Of a stretch of 54,598 nt of DNA, positions 29,974 through 39,379 are shown in pieces. Every line of letters begins with the position of its first letter. Positions within the stretch are counted from its first letter, which is position 1. The stretch spans positions 1 through 54,598 of the forward strand of contig NZ_LFCV01000039.1 in assembly GCF_001037465.1 (NCBI RefSeq), read 5' to 3'. The DNA is from Xenorhabdus khoisanae (GTDB lineage Bacteria; Pseudomonadota; Gammaproteobacteria; Enterobacterales; Enterobacteriaceae). The position numbers and the translations under genes are program-made. The notes under the pieces are model-generated. The model was not told where the DNA came from, made no database searches, and was given only the letters and a program-made list of their open reading frames with translations.

Positions 29974-31146
29974 TTAGTTGGATACTTTGGCAACTTTTCC
30001 ATCACCAGACACTATCACGGTTTTTTCTGTAGCAGATAAGAAAATTGATTCACCAGAGAATAATCTCAATTGCTGCTCATCAGCGTTGATAACCACTTGA
30101 CCTTCAGAACAAAATAAAACTGATGCTGAATTATTCTCCAATGTGATCGGTTGTTCTGAAACAGCATAAACAGAAAAATGAAAATCATTGACGGGAACAG
30201 GGTAGTTCAGCGCATCTTTTTCTTGTTTTGGAACGGTCAGCAAATTATCGGCACATTTCGGAATAAAATCCAGATTAGCCATTAATTCTGGTACATCAAT
30301 ATGTTTACCGGTTAAACCAGCACGCAGTACATTGTCTGAGTTGGCCATAACTTCCAGAGCTACACCTTCAAGATAAGCATGAGGGGTACGTGCGTACAAA
30401 AACATTGCCTGGCCGGGTTTCAGTTCGACCACGTTAAGCAAGAGGGGGGAAAACAATCCGTTATCATCAGGATAAAAAGAGGTCATCTTTCTGATAGTAT
30501 CCCAGGGTTCTCCTTGATGGCTGTTTAGCGCAGACTTTAAGACAGCAATTGCTAACCGTTTCGATTCGCCTTGCATATTCAATAATTGGGCAAAGAGAAA
30601 CGATAGGTTTTGTTCTGTCGGATGCTGGATGAATGTCTGAATATCAGGATGTGCAGCAGAAATATTTTCCAATAGTTGGGCGATTTCTGACAGTGGCCTA
30701 AAAGCATTCATGGCTTTAAACGGTGTCAGCGCATAGACCAACTCAGGTTTGTGATTATCATCTTTATAATTGCGTTGGGCTGAATCTAAAGGTATCCCTA
30801 GTGCATTTTCTTTAGCAAATCCCACTTCTGCCGATGTTTTATCAGGATGTACCTGAATTGAAAGCGGTTGAGCCGCGCACAATACTTTGAACAAAAAAGG
30901 TAAACGCTGGAATTGGCGGGCTACCGCTTCTCCGAGATATTTTTCTGGTTCCTTGGCGATCAGTGTATTCAGGGCGATAGTTTCGCCGGTTTCAGGATCG
31001 GTCACCAGTGAACTGCATTTCGGATGCGCTCCCATCCATAATTCTGCCATTGGCTGATTATCAGGGTTTTCGATGCCGTAAATATCCGTCAGAGCAGTTT
31101 TGCTTCCCCAGTCATAATGTTGAATGTTATTAGTCATTTTCAGCAT
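29974..31146 (-). CDS. manA: Mannose-6-phosphate isomerase
   Basis: ManA interconverts mannose 6-phosphate and fructose 6-phosphate, linking mannose use and GDP-mannose synthesis. The 390 residues contain the zinc ligands Gln and His in LSIQVHPDKTSAEVGFAKE, Glu in HKPELVYAL and His in ARTPHAYLEGVALEVMANSDN. The start is MLKMTNNIQHYDWGSK; the fourth-residue Met is an alternative. It is transcribed away from fumC, with about 170 bases between them. E. coli has fumA in this gap; here fumA is absent. Confidence 0.96.
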   Translation of the reverse strand: MLKMTNNIQHYDWGSKTALTDIYGIENPDNQPMAELWMGAHPKCSSLVTDPETGETIALNTLIAKEPEKYLGEAVARQFQRLPFLFKVLCAAQPLSIQVHPDKTSAEVGFAKENALGIPLDSAQRNYKDDNHKPELVYALTPFKAMNAFRPLSEIAQLLENISAAHPDIQTFIQHPTEQNLSFLFAQLLNMQGESKRLAIAVLKSALNSHQGEPWDTIRKMTSFYPDDNGLFSPLLLNVVELKPGQAMFLYARTPHAYLEGVALEVMANSDNVLRAGLTGKHIDVPELMANLDFIPKCADNLLTVPKQEKDALNYPVPVNDFHFSVYAVSEQPITLENNSASVLFCSEGQVVINADEQQLRLFSGESIFLSATEKTVIVSGDGKVAKVSN

Positions 31147-31319
31147 GGCGGAATTTCCTATTATAAAAAATAAATTTATTTATATGACAACGATACAATA
31201 AACACGATTAGGTCGCATTATCGATCATAAATTTATGGCATTATAAAAAAATGCCGACTAATTTATCTGCAAAATTTATTCCGGCGTATTCAATTATTCT
31301 GTGTGCTAAGGAGATAGTA

Positions 31320-32714
31320 ATGGCAGCCACTCGCATTGAAAAAGACTCAATGGGACCTATCGAAGTACCTGCTGACCAATTATGGGGGGCGCAAACTCAG
31401 CGCTCACTGGAGCATTTCCGCATTTCTCAGGAGAAAATGCCTGTTGCGTTGATTCATGCTCTTGCATTGACTAAACAAGCAGCAGCCAGCGTCAATATGG
31501 ATTTAGGCCTTCTGCCTAAAGAACGTAGTGACGCAATTATCGCTGCGGCTAAAGAGGTGTTGGAAGGTAAACACCCGACAGAATTCCCTCTTGCTATCTG
31601 GCAGACCGGTTCGGGAACTCAAAGCAACATGAACATGAATGAAGTGTTGGCGAACCGTGGTAGTGAGATCCTTGGCGGTCAACGGGGCAATGAACGTTTG
31701 ATTCACCCTAATGATGATGTCAACAAAAGTCAAAGTTCTAATGACGTTTTCCCCACCGCTATGCATGTCGCGGCAGTTACCGCAGTACGTGAACATTTGT
31801 TACCAGAGTTAAAAGCATTACAAAAAACACTGGCAGACAAAGCGGAAGAATTTAAAAATATCGTAAAAATTGGCCGTACCCACTTACAAGATGCGACTCC
31901 TCTGACTTTAGGTCAGGAAGTTTCTGGTTGGGCAGCTATGCTGACACATAACCTGAAACATATTGAAGACAGCATTCCTCATGTTTGCGAATTGGCTTTG
32001 GGTGGTACAGCGGTAGGAACCGGTCTGAATACTCATCCAGAATATGCTGTTCGTGTTGCGAAGAAAATCGCTGAATTGTCCGGTCATCCTTTTGTTACTT
32101 CCCCAAATAAATTTGAAGCTTTGGCAACTTGTGATGCACTGGTTCATTCGCACGGTGCGCTGAAAGGTTTGGCTGCTTCGTTAATGAAGATTGCTAATGA
32201 CGTTCGCTGGTTGGCGTCTGGTCCACGTTGTGGCATCGGTGAAATCTCCATCCCTGAAAATGAGCCGGGCAGCTCAATTATGCCGGGCAAAGTTAACCCG
32301 ACTCAGTGTGAAGCAATGACTATGCTATGTGCTCAGGTTATGGGTAACGATGTGGCTATCAATATTGGTGGTGCGTCGGGTAATTTCGAGCTGAATGTAT
32401 TCCGTCCAATGGTTATTGATAACTTCCTGCAATCTGTTCGTTTGCTGGCGGATGGTATGCGTAGCTTCAATGAGCACTGTGCGATTGGTATTGAACCTAA
32501 CCATGATCGCATTACTCAATTGCTGAATGAATCACTGATGCTGGTAACGGCTCTGAATACTCATATTGGCTACGATAAAGCCGCTGAGATTGCTAAAAAA
32601 GCCCATAAAGAAGGTCTGACTTTGAAACAGTCCGCGATGCAATTGGGCTATTTGACTGAAGCTGAGTTTGATGATTGGGTTCGTCCAGAAGATATGGTTG
32701 GCAGCATGAAGTAA
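31320..32714 (+). CDS. fumC: Class II fumarate hydratase
   Basis: FumC is the iron-independent fumarase of the TCA cycle, active as a homotetramer. The start at 31320 ([17 protein letters not shown]) has AAGGAGA five bases upstream and gives 464 residues. Signatures are [19 protein letters not shown], the catalytic His in [16 protein letters not shown], and the flexible loop [15 protein letters not shown]. With fumA absent from this locus FumC may carry more of the fumarase activity, though other fumarases may lie outside the window. A strong terminator follows. Confidence 0.97.
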   Translation: MAATRIEKDSMGPIEVPADQLWGAQTQRSLEHFRISQEKMPVALIHALALTKQAAASVNMDLGLLPKERSDAIIAAAKEVLEGKHPTEFPLAIWQTGSGTQSNMNMNEVLANRGSEILGGQRGNERLIHPNDDVNKSQSSNDVFPTAMHVAAVTAVREHLLPELKALQKTLADKAEEFKNIVKIGRTHLQDATPLTLGQEVSGWAAMLTHNLKHIEDSIPHVCELALGGTAVGTGLNTHPEYAVRVAKKIAELSGHPFVTSPNKFEALATCDALVHSHGALKGLAASLMKIANDVRWLASGPRCGIGEISIPENEPGSSIMPGKVNPTQCEAMTMLCAQVMGNDVAINIGGASGNFELNVFRPMVIDNFLQSVRLLADGMRSFNEHCAIGIEPNHDRITQLLNESLMLVTALNTHIGYDKAAEIAKKAHKEGLTLKQSAMQLGYLTEAEFDDWVRPEDMVGSMK

Positions 32715-32755
32715 TGTTTTTGCTATGATGTACTTCTGTTTACGTCATTAAATTT

Positions 32756-32787
32756 AAAAACCGGAGAATATTCACTCCGGTTTTTTT
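32756..32787. terminator. Bidirectional terminator between fumC and tus
   Basis: AAAAACCGGAG stem (CCGGAG 32761-32766, CTCCGG 32775-32780) with an eight-base loop, seven T residues on the plus strand (32781-32787) and five T residues on the minus strand. It serves both convergent genes. Confidence 0.9.
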
Positions 32788-32792
32788 ATCGC

Positions 32793-33719
32793 TTAAATTT
32801 CTTTATAGAGATGAAGACGAGGAATGACGAGCTCCAATGGTTTGGCCTTGGGTTTATATCTATGTTTAATGGCATTGGCATTATAGTCAGATAATGCGCC
32901 GATTTTTGGTTTGGCTTCACTGTCCTCTGTATAGAATACAATAACGGGAAGTGGACACGCGTATTGAACTTGCTTTTGTAACTCTGAATACCATACGCGA
33001 GTAATGGGTTGCACTTTTACTGGTCTCTTGATTTTCAATATCACATCATCGGGTAATTTCTTGATATCTGTAATTTCCAGAGCTACCAGAGACGCCCATT
33101 GATCGCTGGTGTAGGGAGGAACTGCTCGCCCTGCATTGTAGCTTTTCTCCAGTTGTTCCAGAATTTGTTGTTTGGTGACTTTTTTAATGATGTTTTTGTT
33201 GGCCCAGCCAAAGTTGATGGAATCAGGATTTAATAGGGGAGTGATGGTGCGGTAGGCATTCAATGTAATAAGCCCTCGCAAATGATTATGAACAAACTCA
33301 AAGCGTTGTTCTTTGCTGACGCCTGATTCTTTGGTGACGATATTTTCCAGCTCGACTTTTAATTGATTTACTTCATTAACTACACGCATTGCTTCCTTAT
33401 ATTGCTGGTGGCTGACTGCAAAACATAATGCTCCTGGAAGTCGACTTGCAGCCTTGCTACTGATATTGGGATTATTATGGTGTATGAATAACTTCTGATA
33501 GAAGCGTAAACCTAAATTGAGAGCTTCATTTCCTTGTAGTGGATTAACTGTAATTTCAGTTACTTGCTCATGTTCATCGCCTTTTTCTATCTGAGGTAAT
33601 TCGAATACCCGGGCATCAATAATTGGGTAGTTCATTAACAAGGCAATCAGTTCAGATAATTTTTTTTCTTGTTTTTTGAAGCAGCTTGTAAGCGACTCAA
33701 TTGAAAGGTATTTATTCAT
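32793..33719 (-). CDS. tus: DNA replication terminus site-binding protein Tus
   Basis: Tus binds Ter sites and arrests replication forks arriving from one side. The 308-residue product is a clear but diverged Tus. Shared segments include SSKAASRLPGALCFAVSHQQ, GLITLNAYRTITPL, FGWANKNIIKKVTK, KIKRPVKVQPITRVWY and the C-terminal YKPKAKPLELVIPRLHLY, which include DNA-contacting strands. A Ter site lies 36 bases upstream of the start codon, as with TerB and tus in E. coli, where Tus represses its own gene. The fumC-tus order is also conserved. Confidence 0.97.
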   Translation of the reverse strand: MNKYLSIESLTSCFKKQEKKLSELIALLMNYPIIDARVFELPQIEKGDEHEQVTEITVNPLQGNEALNLGLRFYQKLFIHHNNPNISSKAASRLPGALCFAVSHQQYKEAMRVVNEVNQLKVELENIVTKESGVSKEQRFEFVHNHLRGLITLNAYRTITPLLNPDSINFGWANKNIIKKVTKQQILEQLEKSYNAGRAVPPYTSDQWASLVALEITDIKKLPDDVILKIKRPVKVQPITRVWYSELQKQVQYACPLPVIVFYTEDSEAKPKIGALSDYNANAIKHRYKPKAKPLELVIPRLHLYKEI

Positions 33720-34049
33720 ATTGCTATCCTCAACAATTGTACCCTTAGATCTTTTTATTTAGTTACAACATACTTTTAACTATACCCCTAAAACGTGCAA
33801 ACCTCCACAATAAAACCAAACAAAAATTCAATAACACAAAAGAGCAGAAGAACGCCTATTGCGATACATTTCAATATTGTGATAAAAATTTAAAATTGAG
33901 GAATTTATGAATTTTTATCATTAAAATATTAATAGATTGTTTAAGAATCAGGGAAACATTCACACAGTTATACATAAGAAAATTTTTTTACTTATTTTTC
34001 ACTCCACATTATTTCCCGTGGGGTGAGCAATGCACCAAGGTTGTTAAAT
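33720..34049. other. Divergent region between tus and the IprA-like gene
   Basis: About 330 bases with no gene. The tus-proximal end contains the Ter site; the rest is very AT-rich and would hold the rightward promoter for the IprA-like regulator. Nothing else is recognised. Confidence 0.5.
33755..33777 (-). promoter_or_regulatory. Ter site (replication fork arrest site), also tus operator
   Basis: Read on the minus strand, 18 consecutive bases AAGTATGTTGTAACTAAA equal E. coli TerB as recalled. The conserved G that forms the lock faces the high-coordinate side, which by known Ter polarity should block forks moving from high to low coordinates and let forks moving the other way pass. The site is 36 bases upstream of the tus start, so Tus binding should also repress tus. 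Confidence 0.93.
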
Positions 34050-34682
34050 ATGAAAAAATTAGTCAAGCCAGTGAATTCCTTTAGAAAGGTTATAGATGTG
34101 TTATTACCATATTCTGAATTAATCACATCAGATTCGTCGTCACAAGGAACATTTATTAAAATTGAAGATGAATTTGCTAAATTTTTTTTATTGGAGAAAA
34201 GTTATGTCAATATGCGTAGAATAAATGACAATCTAATCATCGCAACGTCTTTCTCACCTTATATTATTGGGTTATCTTTCTATTCCGGTTCAGAAATTTA
34301 TTATTCCATTGAGCTGGGGCCGGATTGCAAACTCTATCAACTCCCTAGAGTTACTGCTTTAAATACCATAAAAAAGCATGATCTTTACCGAGAGTGGATG
34401 AGAATAATTTCGTATAAAATTTCTTTCTTGTATGCGAGAGATATTAGTATCTTCCGTCATGGTGCCAAAGAGGTTGTATGCAACCTATTATCTCGCCTAA
34501 TAACGTTACCTGATGAATTTCGAGAAAATATTTCTGCCATTAGATACATAGAACAGAGGTGTACTCTTTCTCGCAGTTGCATACAACGTATATTATCTTC
34601 ATTGAAGAAAGAAGGGGGTATTGAGATCATTGATGGTTATTTAACAAAAATTATTGCGTTGCCTAGCCAATCTTATTACTGA
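34050..34682 (+). CDS. IprA/YaiV-like winged-helix regulator
   Basis: A 210-residue protein (from MKKLVKPVNSFRKVIDVLLPY) resembling the enterobacterial IprA/YaiV group, with a cyclic-nucleotide-binding-like beta domain and a C-terminal winged helix. IprA in E. coli and Salmonella affects peroxide resistance, but this group has many paralogues with unknown targets. The C-terminal part EQRCTLSRSCIQRILSSLKK then GGIEIIDGYLTKI fits the helix-turn-helix and wing. No cyclic-nucleotide pocket residues can be confirmed. A GTG nine codons upstream (34023) is an alternative start; AAGG ten bases before 34050 favours the ATG. It stands alone between tus and ynfM. Confidence 0.7.
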   Translation: MKKLVKPVNSFRKVIDVLLPYSELITSDSSSQGTFIKIEDEFAKFFLLEKSYVNMRRINDNLIIATSFSPYIIGLSFYSGSEIYYSIELGPDCKLYQLPRVTALNTIKKHDLYREWMRIISYKISFLYARDISIFRHGAKEVVCNLLSRLITLPDEFRENISAIRYIEQRCTLSRSCIQRILSSLKKEGGIEIIDGYLTKIIALPSQSYY

Positions 34683-34743
34683 TAATCAAAGAGTGAACAA
34701 ATAAAAAACGAATAGTTAAGGTTTTTAAATGAGACTCTTGGAA

Positions 34744-34777
34744 AATTGCCGACATCCATAATAGATTGTCGGCAATT
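34744..34777. terminator. Bidirectional terminator between the IprA-like gene and ynfM
   Basis: Perfect eleven-base arms AATTGCCGACA (34744-34754) and TGTCGGCAATT (34767-34777) with a twelve-base loop between convergent genes. T runs flank it on the minus strand. Confidence 0.8.
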
Positions 34778-34785
34778 ATATTCTT

Positions 34786-36060
34786 TTAATTTGACAACTT
34801 ATTGAGCTTAAAGCTTAAATAAAGAGCAATTGCGGTTAAAAGTGCGATAAATATTGCTACACCATTCCATGCAAAATGCATCCAAAATACACCACCTAAC
34901 GTACCGGCAATACTTGAACCTACGTAGTAACCAAATAAATACAGAGATGAAGCCTGCGCTTTGGCCCGTTTAGCTCGTTTTCCAACCCATCCACTAGCAA
35001 CAGCATGAGCGGCAAAGAAACCTGTTGTCAATATCATCATTCCCAGCATGATCGCCCAGATAGAAGAGAACATTGTGATTATACAACCAATCAACATTGT
35101 ACTGATTGCAACTAACAATACCTTGCCACGTCCATGTTTACTTGTCAGGGCTCCTGCTTTTGTTGCACTGTAAGTTCCGGTTAAGTAGACAACGGATAAT
35201 AATCCAACAACAGTCTGACTAAAATGATAGGGCGCCTCTAATAACCGATAACCAATGTAGTTAAACATTGTGATAAAACTACCCATCAGCAAAAATGCTT
35301 CAGCAAATAGAAGAGGAAGCCCTTCATCTCGGAAGTGTAATTTTAAGTTGATGAGTAATGTTTTAGGTTTTAGTGAACTAGATTTGAAGTGTCTGGATTC
35401 TGGCAACATTTTCCAAAATGCGATGGCGGAGATCAAAGCAAAAGTACCCAATAAAATAACAGCAAATCGCCAGGAGAAGTAATCTGTAACCACACCAGTA
35501 ATCAAACGACCACTCATTCCGCCTACTGAATTACCACTAATATATAGCCCTATAGATAAGGCAACATAGCTCGGATGGATTTCTTCACTTAAATAAGTCA
35601 TGGCTACAGCGGCAACGCCACTGACTGACAAACCTACAAGTGCACGAATAAGCAAGATCCCGTGCCAACTTGTCATGACAGAGCTCAAAAGGGTGAAAAT
35701 AGCTGCCGCAATCAATGAGATAACCATAACTTTTTTACGGCCAAGTGCATCGGATAGAGGCCCTGTAATTAGTAATCCAAGGGATAACATTCCAGTGGAG
35801 AGTGATAGAGCTAAGCTACTGTTCGCTGGTGAGACGTTAAATTCTTTTGACAAAATTGGCAATATTGGCTGAACAAAGTAAAGCAATGCGAAAGTTGCCA
35901 GCCCAACAGTAAAGAATGATAGCGTTACACGTAGGTATGCTGCATCCTGACGTTGAATATAATGCTGCTTACTCCCGCGCCTTTGTTCGATCGTGTTCTC
36001 GACATCACTTTCAACGTCAGAGACTGCTGATTTTTCACTGACGCTTTGGATTGTATTCAC
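34786..36060 (-). CDS. ynfM: YnfM-like major facilitator transporter
   Basis: A 12-helix major facilitator superfamily protein in the inner membrane, 424 residues. It is closely similar to E. coli YnfM: YFVQPILPILSKEFNVSPANS, GPLSDALGRKKVMV (the loop 2-3 MFS motif), GMTYLSEEIHPSYVALSIGLY-like segments and AKRAKAQASSLYLFGYYVGS. YnfM is a putative exporter of arabinose or related compounds; the substrate here is not known. It is transcribed divergently from the LysR gene ynfL with a 149-base gap that contains a palindrome, the usual arrangement for a regulator and its target. Confidence 0.93.
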   Translation of the reverse strand: MNTIQSVSEKSAVSDVESDVENTIEQRRGSKQHYIQRQDAAYLRVTLSFFTVGLATFALLYFVQPILPILSKEFNVSPANSSLALSLSTGMLSLGLLITGPLSDALGRKKVMVISLIAAAIFTLLSSVMTSWHGILLIRALVGLSVSGVAAVAMTYLSEEIHPSYVALSIGLYISGNSVGGMSGRLITGVVTDYFSWRFAVILLGTFALISAIAFWKMLPESRHFKSSSLKPKTLLINLKLHFRDEGLPLLFAEAFLLMGSFITMFNYIGYRLLEAPYHFSQTVVGLLSVVYLTGTYSATKAGALTSKHGRGKVLLVAISTMLIGCIITMFSSIWAIMLGMMILTTGFFAAHAVASGWVGKRAKRAKAQASSLYLFGYYVGSSIAGTLGGVFWMHFAWNGVAIFIALLTAIALYLSFKLNKLSN

Positions 36061-36160
36061 GCTACTTCCTTATCTAAGTAAAAAAAAACGTTAACTACTT
36101 GATTCAGATCAAGAATAGAAATTCGTGAATATTTTGTCTAATATATTAATTCAATAAGAA

Positions 36161-36179
36161 TGATATGTTTAACGTATCA
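36161..36179. promoter_or_regulatory. Candidate LysR (YnfL) operator
   Basis: Near-perfect palindrome TGATATGTTTAACGTATCA, 19 bases with one mismatched pair and an odd centre, containing a T-N11-A pattern typical of LysR binding sites. It lies between ynfM and ynfL, 31 bases before the ynfL start. Confidence 0.6.
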
Positions 36180-36209
36180 ATTGAGGTGATAAAATTAGGG
36201 TGATAGAGC

Positions 36210-37127
36210 ATGGCCACTAATGTTGAACTTAGACATTTGCGCTATTTTATTGCAGTAGCAGAAGAATTGCATTTTGGACGCGCAGCAGAACGATTAAATA
36301 TCTCACAACCACCATTAAGCCAGCAAATTCAAGCGCTTGAATCGAATATAAATGCCAGGCTACTCATGCGTAATAATCGAAATGTTAGCTTAACTCCCGC
36401 AGGACATATGTTTCTTCAGGAGGCATATCAGATAATTGCCCAAATCGATGCAGCAGCAATTAAAGCCGCCAGAATGCATCAAGGAGAATTAGGGGAAATA
36501 TCCATTGGCTTCACGTCCACCGCGCCTTTTATGCATAAAGTGGCTCTTAGCCTGCGTCAGTTCCGAGAATGCTATCCTGACGTGGCTATTCATATGCATC
36601 AAATGAATACCAAACAGCAAATAGCTCCTTTGCAGACGGGTAGAATTGATATAGGAATTATGCGTAATACGTTGTTACCAGATAACTTAGAGTATCAGTT
36701 GCTTTTCCGGGAGCGTTTTATGCTTGCGGTATATGATGATCACCCTCTACTTCAGTATGCTAATGAAGGCGTTAGTCTGGAAATGTTATCTGATTATCCA
36801 CTGGTGTTCTTTGAGCGAGATGTGGGGACAGCTTTGTACGATGAAATTATCGCCTTATTGGCAAATGCAGGAGTGACGCCGATGATTTCACAAGAAGCTG
36901 GTGAGGCGATGACAATACTTGGATTGGTTGCAGCAGGGTTAGGGGTAAGCATTATTACTGAATCATTTACCCGCATGAAACTAGATGGCGTCCAGTATAT
37001 TCCTTTAGCAAATAATCCGGCTTACTCTGAAGTTTGGTTAGTTAAGCATAAAAATTTCAATAATAGTGCAGCGGCAGCTCGGCTAACTAATCTTTTAATT
37101 TCAAATATGGTAGACGAAAACTTGTAG
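36210..37127 (+). CDS. ynfL: LysR-type transcriptional regulator YnfL
   Basis: A 305-residue LysR regulator. The N-terminal winged helix-turn-helix is clear (LRHLRYFIAVAEELHFGRAA, then LNISQPPLSQQIQALESNI), followed by the linker helix and a two-lobed effector domain (GEISIGFTSTAPFMHKVAL onward). It matches E. coli ynfL in position and sequence and is divergent from ynfM, which it probably controls through the palindrome at 36161-36179. The inducer is not known. Confidence 0.92.
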   Translation: MATNVELRHLRYFIAVAEELHFGRAAERLNISQPPLSQQIQALESNINARLLMRNNRNVSLTPAGHMFLQEAYQIIAQIDAAAIKAARMHQGELGEISIGFTSTAPFMHKVALSLRQFRECYPDVAIHMHQMNTKQQIAPLQTGRIDIGIMRNTLLPDNLEYQLLFRERFMLAVYDDHPLLQYANEGVSLEMLSDYPLVFFERDVGTALYDEIIALLANAGVTPMISQEAGEAMTILGLVAAGLGVSIITESFTRMKLDGVQYIPLANNPAYSEVWLVKHKNFNNSAAAARLTNLLISNMVDENL

Positions 37128-37250
37128 ATGACATTGTTAATAAAAGGCAACAATGTTAATAAAAAGCAATAATCACGAGAAGTTCGTGTGAAAGATCACA
37201 TTTCTACTTCAAACGGATATCTTATCGTTTAAACAACGACATAATCATTA

Positions 37251-37275
37251 TTAATTTTTTAGCGGAGCGAATTAA
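37251..37275. promoter_or_regulatory. Candidate Mlc/NagC-type operator before mlc
   Basis: Inverted repeat TTAATT ... AATTAA with a 13-base centre rich in GCG (AGCGGAGCG), 15 bases upstream of the mlc start. ROK repressors bind AT-rich palindromes around a GC centre, and mlc is autoregulated in E. coli, so this could be its own operator. Exact consensus match was not verified. Confidence 0.4.
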
Positions 37276-37290
37276 ATAGCGGGAGGCGAG

Positions 37291-38523
37291 GTGAGTGTCG
37301 ATGTTCAACCCAGTCATATTGACCAGATTAAACAGGCAAATATTGGTTTGGTCTATCGGTTAATTGATCAATACGGGCCTATCTCGCGAATTGCACTTTC
37401 TAAAAAAGCCCAATTAGCACCCGCTAGCATTACTAAAATTACGCGGGAGCTCATTGATGCCCATTTAGTGAAAGAAGCTGAATTTCACGAACCCGGTTTT
37501 CGGGGGCGTCCTGCTATCGGATTAAAAGTAGATAGTGAAGGGTGGCAATTCTTGTGTATCCGCATTAATAAAGCGAGTATTGTCGTCGGGCTTCGTGATT
37601 TGAGCAGCAATCTTCTGGTAGAAGAGGAATTACCATTCTCTGTACTTCAAAATCAGTCTTTTCTGGACTGCATCGTTGATGAAATTGATAACTTCTTCTT
37701 TCGACATCAATCTGCTCTTGAGCGTCTAACAGCGATTAGCATTATCATTAATGCGATAGTTGATCCGATTAACGGAATAATTCACAGTTCACCGTACTAC
37801 GATATCCAAGATATCCCCATAGGGGCATTCTTACATCAACGCACAGGATTACCGATCTTTTTACAGCACGGTATAACCGCATGGACAATAGCAGAATCTC
37901 TATGTGGCACAGGGAAAAACTACCAGAATCTTATTCAACTAGTCATTGATGATAATGTAGGGGCGGGCATTATAACAGCAGGTCAAATGCTCCATGCCGG
38001 GAATCATAGTGTCGTCGAGATTGGACATACTCAAATCGAACCCGATGGAGAGCTTTGTTACTGTGGTAACCGGGGCTGTCTTGAAACGGTTATCAGTATT
38101 AAAAACATTTTGCAGAAAGCCCGCAGTCTGGCAACTCAACATCCTTACTCCTTAGTGAATACGATGACAATTGATAATGTGCCATTGACGATTGATTTAC
38201 TTTGTCAGGCGGCCATAGAAGGAGATCCGCTGGTAACAGATATTATTCATGATGCCGGAGAACAAATCGGGCGTATCATGGCAATTATGGTCAATATCTT
38301 TAACCCTGGAAGGATCTTGATTGGTTCGCCGCTGAACAATGTAAAACATATCCTTTATCCCGCCATTCAGCAGCAGATATCTCAGCGTTCTCTTCCCGGC
38401 TATAGCCAACAGGTTGATATAGTTGCTACTCAATTTGATAATACAGATACATTTCCTGCGGCAGCATTAATTAAACAATCCCTATATAGCGGTGAATTAC
38501 TAATAGCACTCATGCAAGGATAA
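37291..38523 (+). CDS. mlc: Mlc, global sugar-metabolism repressor (ROK family)
   Basis: Mlc represses PTS and sugar genes and is sequestered by dephosphorylated EIICB-Glc when glucose is transported. The 410-residue protein starts with GTG (GGGAGG upstream). It has an N-terminal helix-turn-helix (SRIALSKKAQLAPASITKI) and the ROK body with EIGHTQIEPDGELCYCGNRG, which holds the zinc ligands CYCGNRGC, and VNIFNPGRILIGSPL. Over its full length it aligns to E. coli Mlc. The gene order ynfM-ynfL-mlc-ynfK is the same as in E. coli. Confidence 0.96.
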   Translation: MSVDVQPSHIDQIKQANIGLVYRLIDQYGPISRIALSKKAQLAPASITKITRELIDAHLVKEAEFHEPGFRGRPAIGLKVDSEGWQFLCIRINKASIVVGLRDLSSNLLVEEELPFSVLQNQSFLDCIVDEIDNFFFRHQSALERLTAISIIINAIVDPINGIIHSSPYYDIQDIPIGAFLHQRTGLPIFLQHGITAWTIAESLCGTGKNYQNLIQLVIDDNVGAGIITAGQMLHAGNHSVVEIGHTQIEPDGELCYCGNRGCLETVISIKNILQKARSLATQHPYSLVNTMTIDNVPLTIDLLCQAAIEGDPLVTDIIHDAGEQIGRIMAIMVNIFNPGRILIGSPLNNVKHILYPAIQQQISQRSLPGYSQQVDIVATQFDNTDTFPAAALIKQSLYSGELLIALMQG

Positions 38524-38659
38524 GGATAGTTCACATCAGGCAAAACATTGAGCTAACGCAATCCCTACCTCAAATACATCCCCTACACTCTAAGCCTGCT
38601 CGCTAAAAAGAGTAACCGGTCTATCTGTACTGTTACTATGGAAAACGGAAAATGAACTT

Positions 38660-39328
38660 ATGATAACGCGCTTATTTGTTACAGGCACGGATACCAACAT
38701 TGGTAAAACAGTTGTTACCCGCGCATTACTGCAAGTTTTTAATCGTGAAGGCACAACTGCGGTAGGGTATAAACCCATTGCAACAGAAAAACGAGAAACA
38801 TCGGAGGGGATACGTAATCGTGATGCCTTAGTCATATATCAATCCTCACCCGTTCAAGTGGACTATGAAGAGGTCAACCCTGTTATTTGGGAAAGTAATT
38901 ACGAAGAAGGAAATCGAGCTGATTTTACCCAAATGACAAAGGGGCTGAAAAACTTAGGGAATAAAGCAGATCGTGTGATTATTGAAGGTAACGGTGGTTG
39001 GCGTATGTTACTGGAAGATGAGGTGCCTTATTCTGATTGGGTTGTACAAGAAAAGTTGCCAGTTATTTTGGTTGTTGGGATTCAGGCTGGTTGTGTTAAT
39101 CATGCTATTCTCACAGCTCAATCCATTATTAACGATGGAGTTCCCTTGGTAGGTTGGATTGCTAACCGAATCAACCCTGGATTAGCACACTACGCTAAAA
39201 CACTAGAAAGGTTACGGTGTCACATACCGGCACCACAAATTGGTGAAATCCCATATCTCTTAAGACCGGAAGAACGCGATTTGTCATGCTATTTGGATAC
39301 AAATGCAATATCAGCTATCGATATTTAA
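38660..39328 (+). CDS. bioD: Dethiobiotin synthetase paralogue (BioD2/YnfK)
   Basis: A 222-residue ATP-dependent enzyme of the dethiobiotin synthetase family, which forms the ureido ring of biotin from DAPA and CO2. The P-loop GTDTNIGKTVVTRAL, the Lys-containing GYKPIATEKRE, and EGNGGWRMLLEDEVPYSDWV are all present. Its place after mlc identifies it as the YnfK copy rather than the bioABFCD copy. Whether it makes biotin or has a specialised role is unknown. A strong terminator follows. Confidence 0.93.
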   Translation: MITRLFVTGTDTNIGKTVVTRALLQVFNREGTTAVGYKPIATEKRETSEGIRNRDALVIYQSSPVQVDYEEVNPVIWESNYEEGNRADFTQMTKGLKNLGNKADRVIIEGNGGWRMLLEDEVPYSDWVVQEKLPVILVVGIQAGCVNHAILTAQSIINDGVPLVGWIANRINPGLAHYAKTLERLRCHIPAPQIGEIPYLLRPEERDLSCYLDTNAISAIDI

Positions 39329-39332
39329 TAAC

Positions 39333-39358
39333 AAAAGGGGCAAAAGATGCCCCTTTTT
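39333..39358. terminator. Terminator after bioD/ynfK
   Basis: AAAAGGGGCA (39333-39342) and TGCCCCTTTTT (39348-39358) with a five-base loop. The T run on the plus strand ends the bioD message, and the A run on the other side could serve the leftward ynfD gene. Confidence 0.9.
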
Positions 39359-39379
39359 ATTGTTAAATCTAAAAGAGAG

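Noticed and set aside
37186-37202. TGTGA-TCACA palindrome before mlc as a CRP site
   Set aside because: The half-sites are separated by four bases, not the six required for CRP.
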